Below are positions 1 to 8,938 of a stretch of 64,000 nt of DNA, one piece after another. The stretch spans positions 2,258,869-2,322,868 of the forward strand of contig NZ_DS022299.1 in assembly GCF_000153825.1 (NCBI RefSeq), read 5' to 3'. Positions within the stretch are counted from its first letter, which is position 1, and each line of letters opens with the position of its first letter. A program made the translations under genes and the position numbers. The stretch is from Synechococcus sp. RS9916. GTDB taxonomy: Bacteria > Cyanobacteriota > Cyanobacteriia > PCC-6307 > Cyanobiaceae. The notes beneath the pieces were generated by a model. It was not told where the DNA came from. It ran no database searches and saw only the letters and a list, made by a program, of their open reading frames with translations.

Positions 1-1457
1 TCCAGCTGCTCGAAGGTGGATTGCCACTTCTGTTGGTTGGTTTGGATCTTGCTGATGCGTTTCCGGAAATTCTTTGGCTGACCGCCTTCCAGAGCGAGCA
101 CCCCTCCACCGATCCCTATGGCGATCGCTCCCACAAGGGCGGGGTTGGCTCTGCTGCCCAGTGACGGGGCGACCCACTGGCTCCAGATAAAGGCCAGATC
201 CAGCACGGTGATCAGTTGTACTGGCAGGGTCCAGAAACTTTCGTAGGGGTAGCCAACGCTCAGCCACAGCCCCGTGGCATAGGCCAGGGCAGCCAGGTTC
301 AGGCCATCGGTCAGATGGGCTTGGCAGCGTTGCTTCGCGATCAGAAGCCAGCGACTGAAGGCAAACAGCAGCAGTGCCACCAGGCGCCAGTCAGCCATCA
401 GCGTGAAGCGGTCACCACTGTCGAAGCCACCGTTGGCGGCGTAGAGGCTAGGCAGCAAGCTGAGCACTCCATAGGCCGCGATCGCTACGAGGCTGAGGCC
501 CATCAACCACCACTCGAGGGCATAGGAGGTGCGCTGTTGCCCGCCCCGGCCCGTGGCTGCCAGCAGCAGGGTGAAGGCGGCGGGGGCGACGAACAGCACC
601 ACAGCGATGTCTTTCACGAACACGCCCACCAGGGCGCAGCTGAAGGCGAGCGCAAACGAGCTCCTGCCCTCATGGGTCTGATGGGTCAGCAGGGCTGTAA
701 TGAAAACGGCTAACAACAGGGTGAGCAGCCGTTCGCTGTAGATCAACTGGAAGAATCCCCAGCCGATGGCGGGGTGGAAAAGCAGCAGCAGGCTGATCAG
801 CCAGAACTGGCCGGGTCGTTCGTGTCCGTCTGATAACTCGCTCACCGCGCGGTTGGCTAAGTGCACGATTGCCACCAGCTCCAAGGCACTCACCAGGGCC
901 CAGACCTTCACGTAGGGCGTGAACCAGCTGAGGAGGTGCAGGTCCTGGTGGGCGAGGGGAAAAAAGCGAAAGCTGTTGGCCCGCATCGTTTCGTTGATCA
1001 GGCCATCGCGAAGCTGGAAATGGTCCAGCAGCGGGGGTGCCTGAATCTCCCGGAGCCAGCCCTGTAGTTCGGGGTAAAACCCCGAGGTGCTTTGCACCAT
1101 GGCAATGGTGTAAGTGCTGAACAGGATCAGCAACAGCGGATGCTCGCGGCACCAGCGCAGCACCCGTTCCCCCCGTAGGAGTGGAGGTTCGAGGTAGTGC
1201 TCGGTGTTGGTCGTGGTTGCTTGTTGTGCCCCGCGCCAGAGGCCGGCGATGGTCAGCCCTACGCCGCTCAGCAACAGGCCATGGGAGAGGTGGTTGTAGT
1301 GCCGCAGCAATGCTCGGCCGGCATCTGATGAAGGTGTGGGGAGGCCGCTGTGACCACTGAGTAACACCATGGCGGCCGCCAGGACGCTGACCCCGACCAG
1401 GCCGGAGGCGATCAGGAGCCAGCGCAGGGACGGAGGTGGTTGCAGTGCCGGAACCAT
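1..1457 (-). CDS. Multi-pass membrane protein, 3' end cut by the window edge
   Basis: An open frame of 485 codons starts at ATG 1457 and runs without a stop off the left edge. An in-frame TAG at 1500-1502 limits the start, and 1457 is the only ATG after it. I translated it by hand. It begins MVPALQPPPSLRWLL and has at least seven hydrophobic stretches, for example LLIASGLVGVSVLAAAM, FWLISLLLLFHPAIGWGFF and FALAFSCALVGVFVKDIAVVLF, with short polar loops between them. The layout resembles large integral-membrane glycosyltransferases (GT-C/GT39-like) or a conserved cyanobacterial membrane protein, but I see no diagnostic motif, so the function is open. It is divergent from the helicase gene, with 86 bp between the two starts. 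GC content and the HIP1 octamers at 121-128 and 478-485 are core-genome-like. Reading frames on the other strand here are shadows. Confidence 0.75.
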   Translation of the reverse strand, partial: MVPALQPPPSLRWLLIASGLVGVSVLAAAMVLLSGHSGLPTPSSDAGRALLRHYNHLSHGLLLSGVGLTIAGLWRGAQQATTTNTEHYLEPPLLRGERVLRWCREHPLLLILFSTYTIAMVQSTSGFYPELQGWLREIQAPPLLDHFQLRDGLINETMRANSFRFFPLAHQDLHLLSWFTPYVKVWALVSALELVAIVHLANRAVSELSDGHERPGQFWLISLLLLFHPAIGWGFFQLIYSERLLTLLLAVFITALLTHQTHEGRSSFALAFSCALVGVFVKDIAVVLFVAPAAFTLLLAATGRGGQQRTSYALEWWLMGLSLVAIAAYGVLSLLPSLYAANGGFDSGDRFTLMADWRLVALLLFAFSRWLLIAKQRCQAHLTDGLNLAALAYATGLWLSVGYPYESFWTLPVQLITVLDLAFIWSQWVAPSLGSRANPALVGAIAIGIGGGVLALEGGQPKNFRKRISKIQTNQQKWQSTFEQL

Positions 1458-1543
1458 GGGCAGAGAAGCGTTCAGGCCCTGCTTTCGTTGGAATCGAGGC
1501 TACGTCCGGCGCTGGGGCTAGTCGTGAGCGATAGCCTCACCCC
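1458..1543. promoter_or_regulatory. Divergent intergenic region between membrane protein and pcrA
   Basis: This 86-bp gap lies between two outward-facing start codons (ATG 1457 minus, ATG 1544 plus), so it must hold or border both promoters. I see no -10/-35 pair I would defend and no Shine-Dalgarno sequence before ATG 1544. Confidence 0.4.
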
Positions 1544-3931
1544 ATGAGTTTTCTTGCCGGTCTCAACGACGCCCAGCGCCGGGCGGTGGATCACCATGAG
1601 GGGCCCCTGTTGGTGGTGGCTGGAGCTGGCAGTGGCAAAACCCGGGCCCTGACCCATCGCATCGCCCATCTGATCGGTGAGCACGGGGCCGACCCAGCCC
1701 AGATCCTGGCGGTGACCTTCACCAACAAAGCCGCCCGTGAGATGAAGGAGCGGCTCGAGTTGCTTCTGGCCCAGCGTTTGGCGTCCAGTCAATTCGGCCA
1801 GCCCTGGAGCACCCTGCCGGCGGTGGAGCAGCGGCAGCTGCGGTCGCGTATTTATCGGGAGGTGACCAAGGAGCTGTGGATCGGCACCTTCCATGCGCTG
1901 TTTGCGCGCATGCTGCGCTTTGACATCGACAAGTTCAAAGATGCGGAGGGCCTCACCTGGACCAAGCAGTTCTCGATCTACGACGAGGCCGATGCCCAGA
2001 GTCTGGTGAAGGAGATTGTCACCCAGGAGCTGCAGCTCGATCCCAAGCGTTTTGAGCCCAAAAAAGTCCGTTGGGCGATTAGCAACGCCAAGAACCAGGG
2101 CTGGCTACCCGATCAGCTGGAGGCCAATGCCGAGGGACAGCGTGGCAAGCTCATGGCCGATGTCTATCGCCGCTATCGCAAAGCTCTGGCGGCCAATAAC
2201 GCCCTCGATTTCGATGATCTGCTGCTGCTGCCGGTGCAGTTGCTTCAGCAGAACGAGCAGGTGCGTGGCTACTGGCACCGTCGTTTCGCCCACGTGTTGG
2301 TGGATGAATACCAAGACACCAACCGCACCCAGTACGAGCTGATCAAGTTGCTCGTGACCGATGGCAAGGAACCCCAGGTGTACGACAACTGGACTGGGCG
2401 CTCGGTGTTTGTGGTGGGCGATGCAGACCAGAGCATCTACAGCTTCCGTGCTGCCGACTTCACGATCCTGATGGGCTTTCAGGACGACTTCGGTGACAAG
2501 GCTCCTGATGACGCCACCCGCACGATGGTGAAGCTGGAGGAGAACTACCGCTCCACCGCCACGATCCTGGAGGCGGCCAATGCCCTGATCGCCAACAACA
2601 GCGAGCGGATCGACAAGGTGCTGCGGCCCACTCGCGGCGAAGGGGAGCTGATCACTCTTACCCGTTGCGACGACGAAATCGCCGAGGCCGAAGCCGTGGT
2701 GCATCGGCTGCGGATGATGGAGGCGGCCAACCCCGAGCTGAGCTGGGGCGACATGGCTGTGCTGTATCGCACCAATGCTCAGTCACGGGCGATCGAGGAA
2801 TCGCTTGTGCGCTGGCGGATTCCCTATGTGGTGGTCGGCGGTCTGCGCTTCTACGACCGGCGCGAGATCAAGGATGTGCTCGGTTACCTGCGGCTGCTGA
2901 TTAACCCGGCTGACACCGTCAGCCTGCTGCGGGTGATCAACGTGCCCAAGCGAGGGATTGGCAAAACCACGATTCAGCGCTGCACCGATGCGGCCAATCA
3001 GCTCGGCATTCCCCTCTGGGATGTGGTGAGCGATCCGGAAGCGGCCCGTTCCCTTGGGGGGCGTTCGGCCCGTGGGCTGTTGCAGTTCTGCGAACTGATC
3101 AACGATCTCAAGCAGCGCATTCACGACACACCGCCTTCGGAGCTGATCCAGCAGGTGATGGAGAAGAGCGGCTATGTGAGCGAGCTGATTGCCGAAGGCA
3201 CGGACGAAGCGGAGGAACGCCGCCGCAACCTGCAGGAACTGGTGAATGCAGGTCTGCAATACCAGGAGGAAAACGACGAGGGCGATCTCGAGGGCTTCCT
3301 GGCATCAGCGGCGCTGGCGAGTGATGCCGATAGCAAAGACACCGAAGCCGACCGGGTCACCTTGATGACCCTGCACAGCAGTAAGGGGCTGGAGTTTCCG
3401 GTGGTCTGCCTCGTGGGCCTGGAGCAGGGGCTGTTCCCCAGCTACCGCTCCCTTGATGATCCGGCCTCACTCGAGGAGGAACGGCGTCTCTGTTATGTGG
3501 GCATCACCCGCGCGAAGGAACGCCTGTTCCTCTCCCACGCCAGCGAACGACGCCTTTGGGGCGGGATGCGGGAGCCGGCCGTGCCCAGCGTCTTCCTCTC
3601 TGAGTTGCCGGAAGCCCTGGTGCAGGGCGACATCCCGCGCTCGGGCGGCGCAGCGATTCGCCGTGAGCAACGTTTAGATCGTCTGACCCGGGTCGATCGC
3701 GCCAAGCCCACCAGCGCGCCGGCCAATGCGGTTCGACGCCGTCAGGCCGGCCCTGCCCCTGGCAAAAGTTGGTCTGTGGGGGATCAGGTCAGTCATGCCA
3801 GCTTTGGCATTGGCGAGATCACCCACACCTTCGGTAGTGGGGAGAAGGTGTCGATCGCGGTGAAGTTCCCCGGCATGGGGCCGAAGATCCTCGATCCGCG
3901 CCTGGCGCCGATTGAGCCCGTGCAGGGGTGA
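1544..3931 (+). CDS. pcrA: ATP-dependent DNA helicase PcrA/UvrD
   Basis: Superfamily 1A 3'-5' DNA helicase of 795 residues, the usual size for the family, acting in nucleotide-excision and mismatch repair and in clearing stalled replication complexes. The Q-motif region LNDAQRRAV is followed by Walker A GAGSGKT at residues 27-33, the motif Ia segment AVTFTNKAAREMKERL, Walker B VDEYQDTN near residue 253, and the motif III segment VVGDADQSIYSFRAAD. Later come the ENYRS motif, TLHSSKGLEFPVV and the motif VI segment YVGITRAKERL. The C-terminal 50 residues (WSVGDQVSHASFGIGEI onward) match the Tudor-like RNA-polymerase-binding domain of PcrA/UvrD. Start ATG 1544 sits just before the Q motif. The downstream glycosyltransferase begins 4 bases after the stop. 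It is an ordinary GC-rich core gene. Confidence 0.97.
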   Translation: MSFLAGLNDAQRRAVDHHEGPLLVVAGAGSGKTRALTHRIAHLIGEHGADPAQILAVTFTNKAAREMKERLELLLAQRLASSQFGQPWSTLPAVEQRQLRSRIYREVTKELWIGTFHALFARMLRFDIDKFKDAEGLTWTKQFSIYDEADAQSLVKEIVTQELQLDPKRFEPKKVRWAISNAKNQGWLPDQLEANAEGQRGKLMADVYRRYRKALAANNALDFDDLLLLPVQLLQQNEQVRGYWHRRFAHVLVDEYQDTNRTQYELIKLLVTDGKEPQVYDNWTGRSVFVVGDADQSIYSFRAADFTILMGFQDDFGDKAPDDATRTMVKLEENYRSTATILEAANALIANNSERIDKVLRPTRGEGELITLTRCDDEIAEAEAVVHRLRMMEAANPELSWGDMAVLYRTNAQSRAIEESLVRWRIPYVVVGGLRFYDRREIKDVLGYLRLLINPADTVSLLRVINVPKRGIGKTTIQRCTDAANQLGIPLWDVVSDPEAARSLGGRSARGLLQFCELINDLKQRIHDTPPSELIQQVMEKSGYVSELIAEGTDEAEERRRNLQELVNAGLQYQEENDEGDLEGFLASAALASDADSKDTEADRVTLMTLHSSKGLEFPVVCLVGLEQGLFPSYRSLDDPASLEEERRLCYVGITRAKERLFLSHASERRLWGGMREPAVPSVFLSELPEALVQGDIPRSGGAAIRREQRLDRLTRVDRAKPTSAPANAVRRRQAGPAPGKSWSVGDQVSHASFGIGEITHTFGSGEKVSIAVKFPGMGPKILDPRLAPIEPVQG

Positions 3932-3935
3932 TGCG

Positions 3936-5075
3936 ATGGGGTGGCGAGACCGGCTAAGGCGCGGGTTCCGTCGTTGTTGGACCGCATTGTGGTCTGCCCC
4001 GCAGCCCCCAGAGCTCGATCCGGGTGTAGCGATCGATGGAGGCAATGGTTTCGGCGGGCAGAAGTTGCTGCGCTCCATCCAGCCGGCTGGCCATCAAATG
4101 CAGAGGGGGTCGCAGCTGCTTCCATTAGCGGATGTGCAATTGATCACCCGTTATTGCGGGATTGAAGCGCCCTACTGGCCCAGCTTTCTCAGGCATTACT
4201 CCTCCTTGGGTGTGGAGTGTCTCCATGTCTGCGTTCAGACCGACGCAGATGCCAAGGCGGTGGAAGCGTCTGTGATGTCAACGGGTTTTCGGTGTCAGCT
4301 GCATCGATTGCCGCTCGCGTTGTCGCCGGATCAGGCCTTGAAGCAGTTGCCTCTAAAAGCGCTGGTCCATGGAGCTGCTTACACCTTGCTGGTGGATGGG
4401 GATGAATACGTCACACCGTTGCGCTCGGATGTGGGTGTGGCTCAGTTGTTTGCTCTTTTCCCGGATGTGCAGCAGTTCTTTCTCCCCTGGTTGATGACAC
4501 CGTTTCTTGACGCTGGTCAGCCTCCGCGGTATGGGTATTGGGGGCATATCGGTAAGCCAGTGGTGCGCTCCGACTGCATGGCTGGCATTGCTTTTGATCA
4601 CGGCTTTTTTGTTGATGAGACCCATGCCAATCACCGCTTGGGCTCCGCTCCAGCGGGTGTGTTTGGTTTGGCGATCGCCCACTACTGGGCCCGTGGTTTT
4701 CGCGAGTGTCTGCTCAAGACCTTTCACAACCGCTTCAACGATGCCAAGAGTGTCGATCGCTTTGAGGCCCTTGCCCTGATCCGTGCTGGTGAGTTGCCAA
4801 TTCGCCTTCGGCTGTTGGCCTTTCTCACGCTTCAGCAGGGGTTTGTGCCGCTGCCGTCTTGGCAGGAGCAGTGGATTGATCGAGGCCTGGAAGCTCAGTT
4901 GCTGCGCCAGGTGCTGAGTGAGGAGGAAGAACGCCGCTGCCGTTTCTGTTTTGACCGTTATCAGCAGTTGTTGCGCGCTCACCTGCCGCAGCTTCCTCTC
5001 TATCCCGCTGCCTCGTTGCTCACGTTTGCGAAGCTGTTGCCGAGCTTGGCTCAGTTGGAAGCTTCTCGGTTGTAA
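3936..5075 (+). CDS. Glycosyltransferase of GT2/GT92-like (GT-A) type
   Basis: This 379-residue protein starts at ATG 3936, 4 bases after the helicase stop. An in-frame TTG at 3912 would overlap the helicase and is less likely. Visible GT-A features are an early strand with YCGIEAPYWPSFLRHY, where GT92/DUF23-type enzymes carry a similar E-x-x-Y-x-x-W/F-x-x-x-Y pattern, and a metal-binding DGDEY box at about residues 154-158 within LLVDGDEYVTP. A later HYWARGFRECLLKTFHNR segment follows, where related enzymes have an acceptor-side histidine. No membrane segment is evident. It probably transfers a sugar from a nucleotide donor to a surface glycan. The 3' end overlaps the convergent sulfotransferase gene by 56 bp. 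Family assignment is moderate, substrate unknown. Confidence 0.75.
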   Translation: MGWRDRLRRGFRRCWTALWSAPQPPELDPGVAIDGGNGFGGQKLLRSIQPAGHQMQRGSQLLPLADVQLITRYCGIEAPYWPSFLRHYSSLGVECLHVCVQTDADAKAVEASVMSTGFRCQLHRLPLALSPDQALKQLPLKALVHGAAYTLLVDGDEYVTPLRSDVGVAQLFALFPDVQQFFLPWLMTPFLDAGQPPRYGYWGHIGKPVVRSDCMAGIAFDHGFFVDETHANHRLGSAPAGVFGLAIAHYWARGFRECLLKTFHNRFNDAKSVDRFEALALIRAGELPIRLRLLAFLTLQQGFVPLPSWQEQWIDRGLEAQLLRQVLSEEEERRCRFCFDRYQQLLRAHLPQLPLYPAASLLTFAKLLPSLAQLEASRL

Positions 5076-5940
5076 CCCAGCGTGCATGGGGCCAGAGATC
5101 AAGCACCGTCTCGCTGAAGCGATCCACCATCGCTGCATACACATCCCGGTAGGCGAGGGCCACGGTCTGCTGCAGCTTTGGGCAGATATCGATCGTTTTG
5201 GGCGAAGCGTTCACCCGGGTGCCGAAGTCGGCGGCGGGGAGATCGAGCTCCAGAAATGCAGCCAGGCGTTGATGGGCGTCTGGGGTGAACAAGCGTTCGT
5301 AGAAGTCGATGTGGATCTGATTGGTAGAGAACACTCGCTCCAACCGCTCAAGCGTGCGGTGGTACTGGGTTTTGGCGGCAAAGCGGGGATGGTGATGCAG
5401 CAGGGCGAGGGCCGTTTCCTCTTCGCGATAGCCGCAGAGGTCGGGAAAGCGGTTCTGGCGTCGCAGCATGCGCAGCTGCGACCAGACTCGCTCCACTGGA
5501 TCCCGCAACAGCAGGATCACCTTCACGTTGAAACCGCCTTTCTCCAGTAAGTGGCGGATGTGCTGGAACTGCTGAGCGCTGAGTTCGCTGTAGTGGGGAG
5601 AGATGTCTCCCGTTGCCAACAGCTTGGGGTCACGTCGCACCAGAGTGCGGAAATAGTGGCGATAGGCCCTCGGGTCCGTGCGTATCCACTGGAGCTGATC
5701 TGTTGCAGACAGCTGCGCAAACCGTTGCGGATCGAATTTTGGCGGGCGTGTCGGCCATGGCCATCGGTTCTTGGGTCCCGTGGACTTGATGCTGGGGAAG
5801 GCTTTGTATTCCTTGCAGCCCCCCAGATCAACTGTGGAACAGCGACTCAGCTCCCGGTGCAGCCAAGTGGTGCCAGCTTTTTGTGCTCCCACCCCAAGAA
5901 TGAAGCTGGGTTGTTGCAGAGTGGCGCGACGGCTTGGCAC
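5020..5940 (-). CDS. PAPS-dependent sulfotransferase
   Basis: A 306-residue cytoplasmic sulfotransferase that would transfer sulfate from PAPS to a carbohydrate or other hydroxyl acceptor. The 5'-phosphosulfate loop GVGAQKAGTTWL lies at residues 16-27 with the essential Lys-21 and Thr-24/25. The 3'-phosphate-binding segment appears as VKVILLLRDPVERVWSQLRMLRR, with the typical Arg...Ser pair. The length suits a bacterial heparan-sulfotransferase-like (Sulfotransfer_1/3) protein. The start is GTG 5940, and no closer ATG would keep the P-loop. It faces the preceding glycosyltransferase tail to tail with a 56-bp overlap. That pairing suggests decoration of a surface polysaccharide, but the acceptor cannot be told from sequence. 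Confidence 0.9.
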   Translation of the reverse strand: MPSRRATLQQPSFILGVGAQKAGTTWLHRELSRCSTVDLGGCKEYKAFPSIKSTGPKNRWPWPTRPPKFDPQRFAQLSATDQLQWIRTDPRAYRHYFRTLVRRDPKLLATGDISPHYSELSAQQFQHIRHLLEKGGFNVKVILLLRDPVERVWSQLRMLRRQNRFPDLCGYREEETALALLHHHPRFAAKTQYHRTLERLERVFSTNQIHIDFYERLFTPDAHQRLAAFLELDLPAADFGTRVNASPKTIDICPKLQQTVALAYRDVYAAMVDRFSETVLDLWPHARWVTTEKLPTEPSSATASQT

Positions 5941-6002
5941 GGTGAAGGGCGCGGCAGAACAGGGCGGGATAGGCTCCCGGGGGCACCTGGATCATTCAGG
6001 CT

Positions 6003-6833
6003 TTGGCGCACAAGTTATACGTTTGTGGTTACTGGCCAGTTCGTGGAAATCTGAAGCGATCAGGAGAGCATTACAACACCCTGCTCCCTCAGACTTTGCA
6101 GCTGATCCGCGGTGAGGAGTTGGTGTTCTACTCCTCATCGGAGGAGATCCTCAGCCGGGTAGAGAGCATTTGTCAGCAGTTTTCGATTCGCATGCGTCCG
6201 GTTTTGCAGGCGTTGGAACATCTCCCGGCCTGGTCCTTGGCTGATCGTTTGGTGCAGTGTTGTGGGGCCATGCAGCTCGATCAGTGGCAAAAACCTCGCT
6301 CCTTTGGTGGTGAAAAGGGCGTGATTCATTACTGGCGCGACTACAAAGGTGCCGGTCCGGATGCATTTCGGGCGATGCATGCGGTCTGGCTAAGCAAGCT
6401 CGCCCTGGTTGCTGAACAGGCCAGTCAAGTGGAGCATGAGCGCCTTGCCTGGATGGATTCCACCGTCGCTCGTTTTCAAGGTCTTCGATCGAATTGGCGG
6501 TTCAGGGTTGCGAACGAACATCCGCAAAAGTTCTCTCATTACGGCAGCGATATGCGTCGTTTTGGTCGTCTTCTTCCACTGAATGCCTCCTATATCTCAG
6601 GCCCGCGTCTGCAATGGCCAGCATTCCAAAATCTTTTTTCAGAGAAAGCTGAGTTGGCGACTCAGATGCCCTATGGGAATGATGAGGAAACCATCCTTTC
6701 GGAAGTCATTCGCGAGCAACCGCACTGGTTCCAGTGCATCGGCATGCCTTACAAACGGCTGACGGGTCGCCAGCTAATGAAAGCGCGTCTCAAGGATGGT
6801 TTGATGGCTGTTTATCCCAAAGTGCATCCTTAG
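6003..6833 (+). CDS. Conserved hypothetical protein, weakly HtrL/YibB-like
   Basis: A 276-residue protein with start TTG 6003. An in-frame TAG sits about 30 bases upstream, and the first ATG would remove more than 60 residues. It begins AHKLYVCGYWPVRGN, like a Rossmann-type first strand. A central part has RAMHAVWLSKLALV, then ERLAWMDSTVARFQG, where a WxD element follows a W-L-S-K segment. That pattern reminds me of the HtrL/YibB family found in polysaccharide loci (in the better-known members W-L-S/N-K ... F-x-W-I-D), but similarity by eye is weak. No signal peptide or membrane segment is evident. It lies between a sulfotransferase and SelD, and its stop overlaps the SelD stop region by 4 bp. 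It could be a glycosyltransferase-like envelope protein; function not established. Confidence 0.6.
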   Translation: MAHKLYVCGYWPVRGNLKRSGEHYNTLLPQTLQLIRGEELVFYSSSEEILSRVESICQQFSIRMRPVLQALEHLPAWSLADRLVQCCGAMQLDQWQKPRSFGGEKGVIHYWRDYKGAGPDAFRAMHAVWLSKLALVAEQASQVEHERLAWMDSTVARFQGLRSNWRFRVANEHPQKFSHYGSDMRRFGRLLPLNASYISGPRLQWPAFQNLFSEKAELATQMPYGNDEETILSEVIREQPHWFQCIGMPYKRLTGRQLMKARLKDGLMAVYPKVHP

Positions 6834-8938
6834 GCCTGGCCAATGGCGATCCAGCCTTGGTCTCCCAGGATTCGAGCCGTGGCGCCGGCGCAGCTCACTA
6901 ACAGCGGGCCGCAGGTTTGGGGGTCGACAAGCAGTGCTTCGAGACCAGCCTCAAGGCTGTTGCTGACATCTTCAGAGTGCTGAATCGTCCGCACACGACT
7001 GCCCAGGCTGGCCAGGGCTCTCCGGTTTGAGGGGGCCAGGGTGCTGGCTAGACCGCTCTTCAGTAGATCCAGGGCTCCCTCGAAGCTGGGGATTTTTTCG
7101 ATCCAGAGATCGACGCAGGCTGCAGGGCTGGCGGCCAACATTTCGTTGAGGTGGCCCAGTAACCCAAAGCCGGTGATGTCTGTGCAGGCATGGATGCAGC
7201 CAGGATCCTCAGCTTCGAGCTTGAAAAGTTCGTGGAGACGTGAGTGCTGGCTGGTGCCTAGCTGCTTAAGGCAGGCATCAAGATGCCATGGATCACAGCG
7301 CCCTTGCATGGCGGCTGCAAACATCACGCCGCTTCCAAGGCCGCGGCTGAGCAGCAAGACATCTCCAGGCTGGATCGGTCCTTTCGACCAGGGTTGTGCG
7401 CCCGTTGGGGTTTCACCTGTGACGCTGAGGCTGAGCTGACAATCGAGGGCTGATGGGGTTGCAGACGGCTGGCGCGATTCCATCGTGTGGCCGCCAATCA
7501 AGTCAGCTCCTTGTTCTTTCAGGGCGGATCGCACACCGGCCAGGGTCTGGCTGAGCAGCTCCACCTGATGGTCGGGATCGATGGCCGGCACGGTCACGAT
7601 CGCGTGCACGGTGGTGACGCGGGCGCCTGAGGCCCATAGGTCTGAGCAGGCATGCAGAGCGGTCAACCGTCCGTTGAGCCAGGGATCCGGGATCAGTGCA
7701 GGGAATCCATCCACAGAGCTGAGCACGGTGGCGCCGTTGTCGGTTGCGCCAATGGCTTGGGCGTCTTCAGGTTGCTGACCCAGTTCCCCAATTCCGCAGC
7801 GTTGCAGGGCCTGCTCGAGGGGGGCGGCTGGGAGCTTGGCGGCGCAACCACGGCAGGCCATGGAGGTTTTTTCTGCCTCGCTTTCAGCGCTGACCATGGA
7901 GTCATTGGGCTGGAGCATGCCTATGAAGCGTTGATCGAGATGGCGCTTCCAGCGCCAGATCCAGCGATGGGGGCCAGCCCAGACGGAGCCCCAGATCAGC
8001 CAGGCCGAGGGTGTTTGCCCTGGCATCGGACAACCGAGCAATTGCAAGGCTCGTTGTTGGGGGTGCCATGGACGCAGCGGTTGTTGTCGACTCAGGCGCT
8101 CGAGGTTGTTGGCGAGTGGATTGGCGGCTCGGACGGCCCAGACCCCAGAGGCTGGGCGTCGATGGTGCTCAATTACGGCGCAATCGCCGGCCGCGAAGAT
8201 CTTGGGATGACCCATCACTTGCAGGGTCGCGTCGGTTCTCACCCGACCCTGCTCGTTGCAGGGGAGTCCACTGGCTTCCAGCCATGACGGCGCATGACTG
8301 CCAGTGCAGAGCAGCGTGTTTGCGGTGTCCGGGGCTGGTTCAGACCTGATGGCAATACCTGCTTGTTGCAGGTGCTGAATCACATTTTTGTCGAGTGAAG
8401 AATGCTTGGTATGCATAATCAGCTTGCGGTTGGACCAGCGTTGTCTGAGGGCAAAGGCAAGTTCAATTCCTGCTAAGCCCGCGCCAACAATTCGGAAAGG
8501 TTCTGGTGATGGGTTGTCGGCTCTTGGATCTTGTTGTGTAACTGCCTCTAGGCCAGATTCCAGGGGCTTGATGCTGATGGCGTGTCGGAAGTCTTGGCGG
8601 TTAGTAATTGCTCCTACATTGAGGCTGAGTCGGTCAAAGTGCAGTGCAGGTCGATTGCTGAGGAGTAGTTCTCCATCCGGTTGCAGCCCAACAATCTCTG
8701 CTTGAACGAAATCGACTTGGGCTTGCTGGGCCAGCCAGCGCACATTGATGCTGATTCGATCGCGCTGATCAATTCCAGCGATATAAGCCGGCACCATGCC
8801 GGAATACAGCGAAGCACTGTGATTGCTGACAAGAGTGATCCTCCCCTGAGGTCGCTTATGAGGCTTCATGGCCCAACGTCTGAGCAGCAGGGCGTGGCTG
8901 TGGCCACCGCCAGCAAGAATTAAATGCTCAGAAGCCAA
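6830..8938 (-). CDS. selD: Fusion of NADH-dehydrogenase-like FAD oxidoreductase and selenide, water dikinase (SelD)
   Basis: A 702-residue two-domain protein. Residues 1 to about 345 form a pyridine-nucleotide-disulfide oxidoreductase with the FAD-binding LILAGGGHSHALLL at residues 6-19, a second dinucleotide fold FRIVGAGLAGIELAFAL, and the FAD motif KIFAAGDCAVI. Residues from about 357 on are SelD, which makes selenophosphate from selenide and ATP. RGCAAK carries the catalytic Cys and Lys equivalent to Cys17/Lys20 of E. coli SelD, and SSVDGF plus ACSDLWASG match the metal/ATP region. The active site uses Cys, not selenocysteine. This fusion is typical of cyanobacteria, where selenophosphate is thought to serve tRNA 2-selenouridine. 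The start must be TTG 8938, overlapping the upstream gene's end by 11 bp, because any later start would lose the FAD motif. Confidence 0.93.
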   Translation of the reverse strand: MASEHLILAGGGHSHALLLRRWAMKPHKRPQGRITLVSNHSASLYSGMVPAYIAGIDQRDRISINVRWLAQQAQVDFVQAEIVGLQPDGELLLSNRPALHFDRLSLNVGAITNRQDFRHAISIKPLESGLEAVTQQDPRADNPSPEPFRIVGAGLAGIELAFALRQRWSNRKLIMHTKHSSLDKNVIQHLQQAGIAIRSEPAPDTANTLLCTGSHAPSWLEASGLPCNEQGRVRTDATLQVMGHPKIFAAGDCAVIEHHRRPASGVWAVRAANPLANNLERLSRQQPLRPWHPQQRALQLLGCPMPGQTPSAWLIWGSVWAGPHRWIWRWKRHLDQRFIGMLQPNDSMVSAESEAEKTSMACRGCAAKLPAAPLEQALQRCGIGELGQQPEDAQAIGATDNGATVLSSVDGFPALIPDPWLNGRLTALHACSDLWASGARVTTVHAIVTVPAIDPDHQVELLSQTLAGVRSALKEQGADLIGGHTMESRQPSATPSALDCQLSLSVTGETPTGAQPWSKGPIQPGDVLLLSRGLGSGVMFAAAMQGRCDPWHLDACLKQLGTSQHSRLHELFKLEAEDPGCIHACTDITGFGLLGHLNEMLAASPAACVDLWIEKIPSFEGALDLLKSGLASTLAPSNRRALASLGSRVRTIQHSEDVSNSLEAGLEALLVDPQTCGPLLVSCAGATARILGDQGWIAIGQA

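Noticed and set aside
216-1152. Frames 216-713 (plus) and 670-1152 (minus) near the left edge
   Set aside because: Overlapped by the 485-codon membrane protein frame from 1457, which has clear hydrophobic helices; these are shadows in other frames.
2105-2704. Minus-strand frame opposite the helicase
   Set aside because: Low-complexity product lying entirely within an unambiguous pcrA coding region.
4353-5550. Frames 4353-5144 (minus) and 4918-5550 (plus)
   Set aside because: Shadows of the glycosyltransferase and sulfotransferase, whose catalytic motifs are intact.
7652-8287. Plus-strand 211-codon frame opposite selD
   Set aside because: Antisense to conserved FAD-domain and SelD motifs; no recognisable features.
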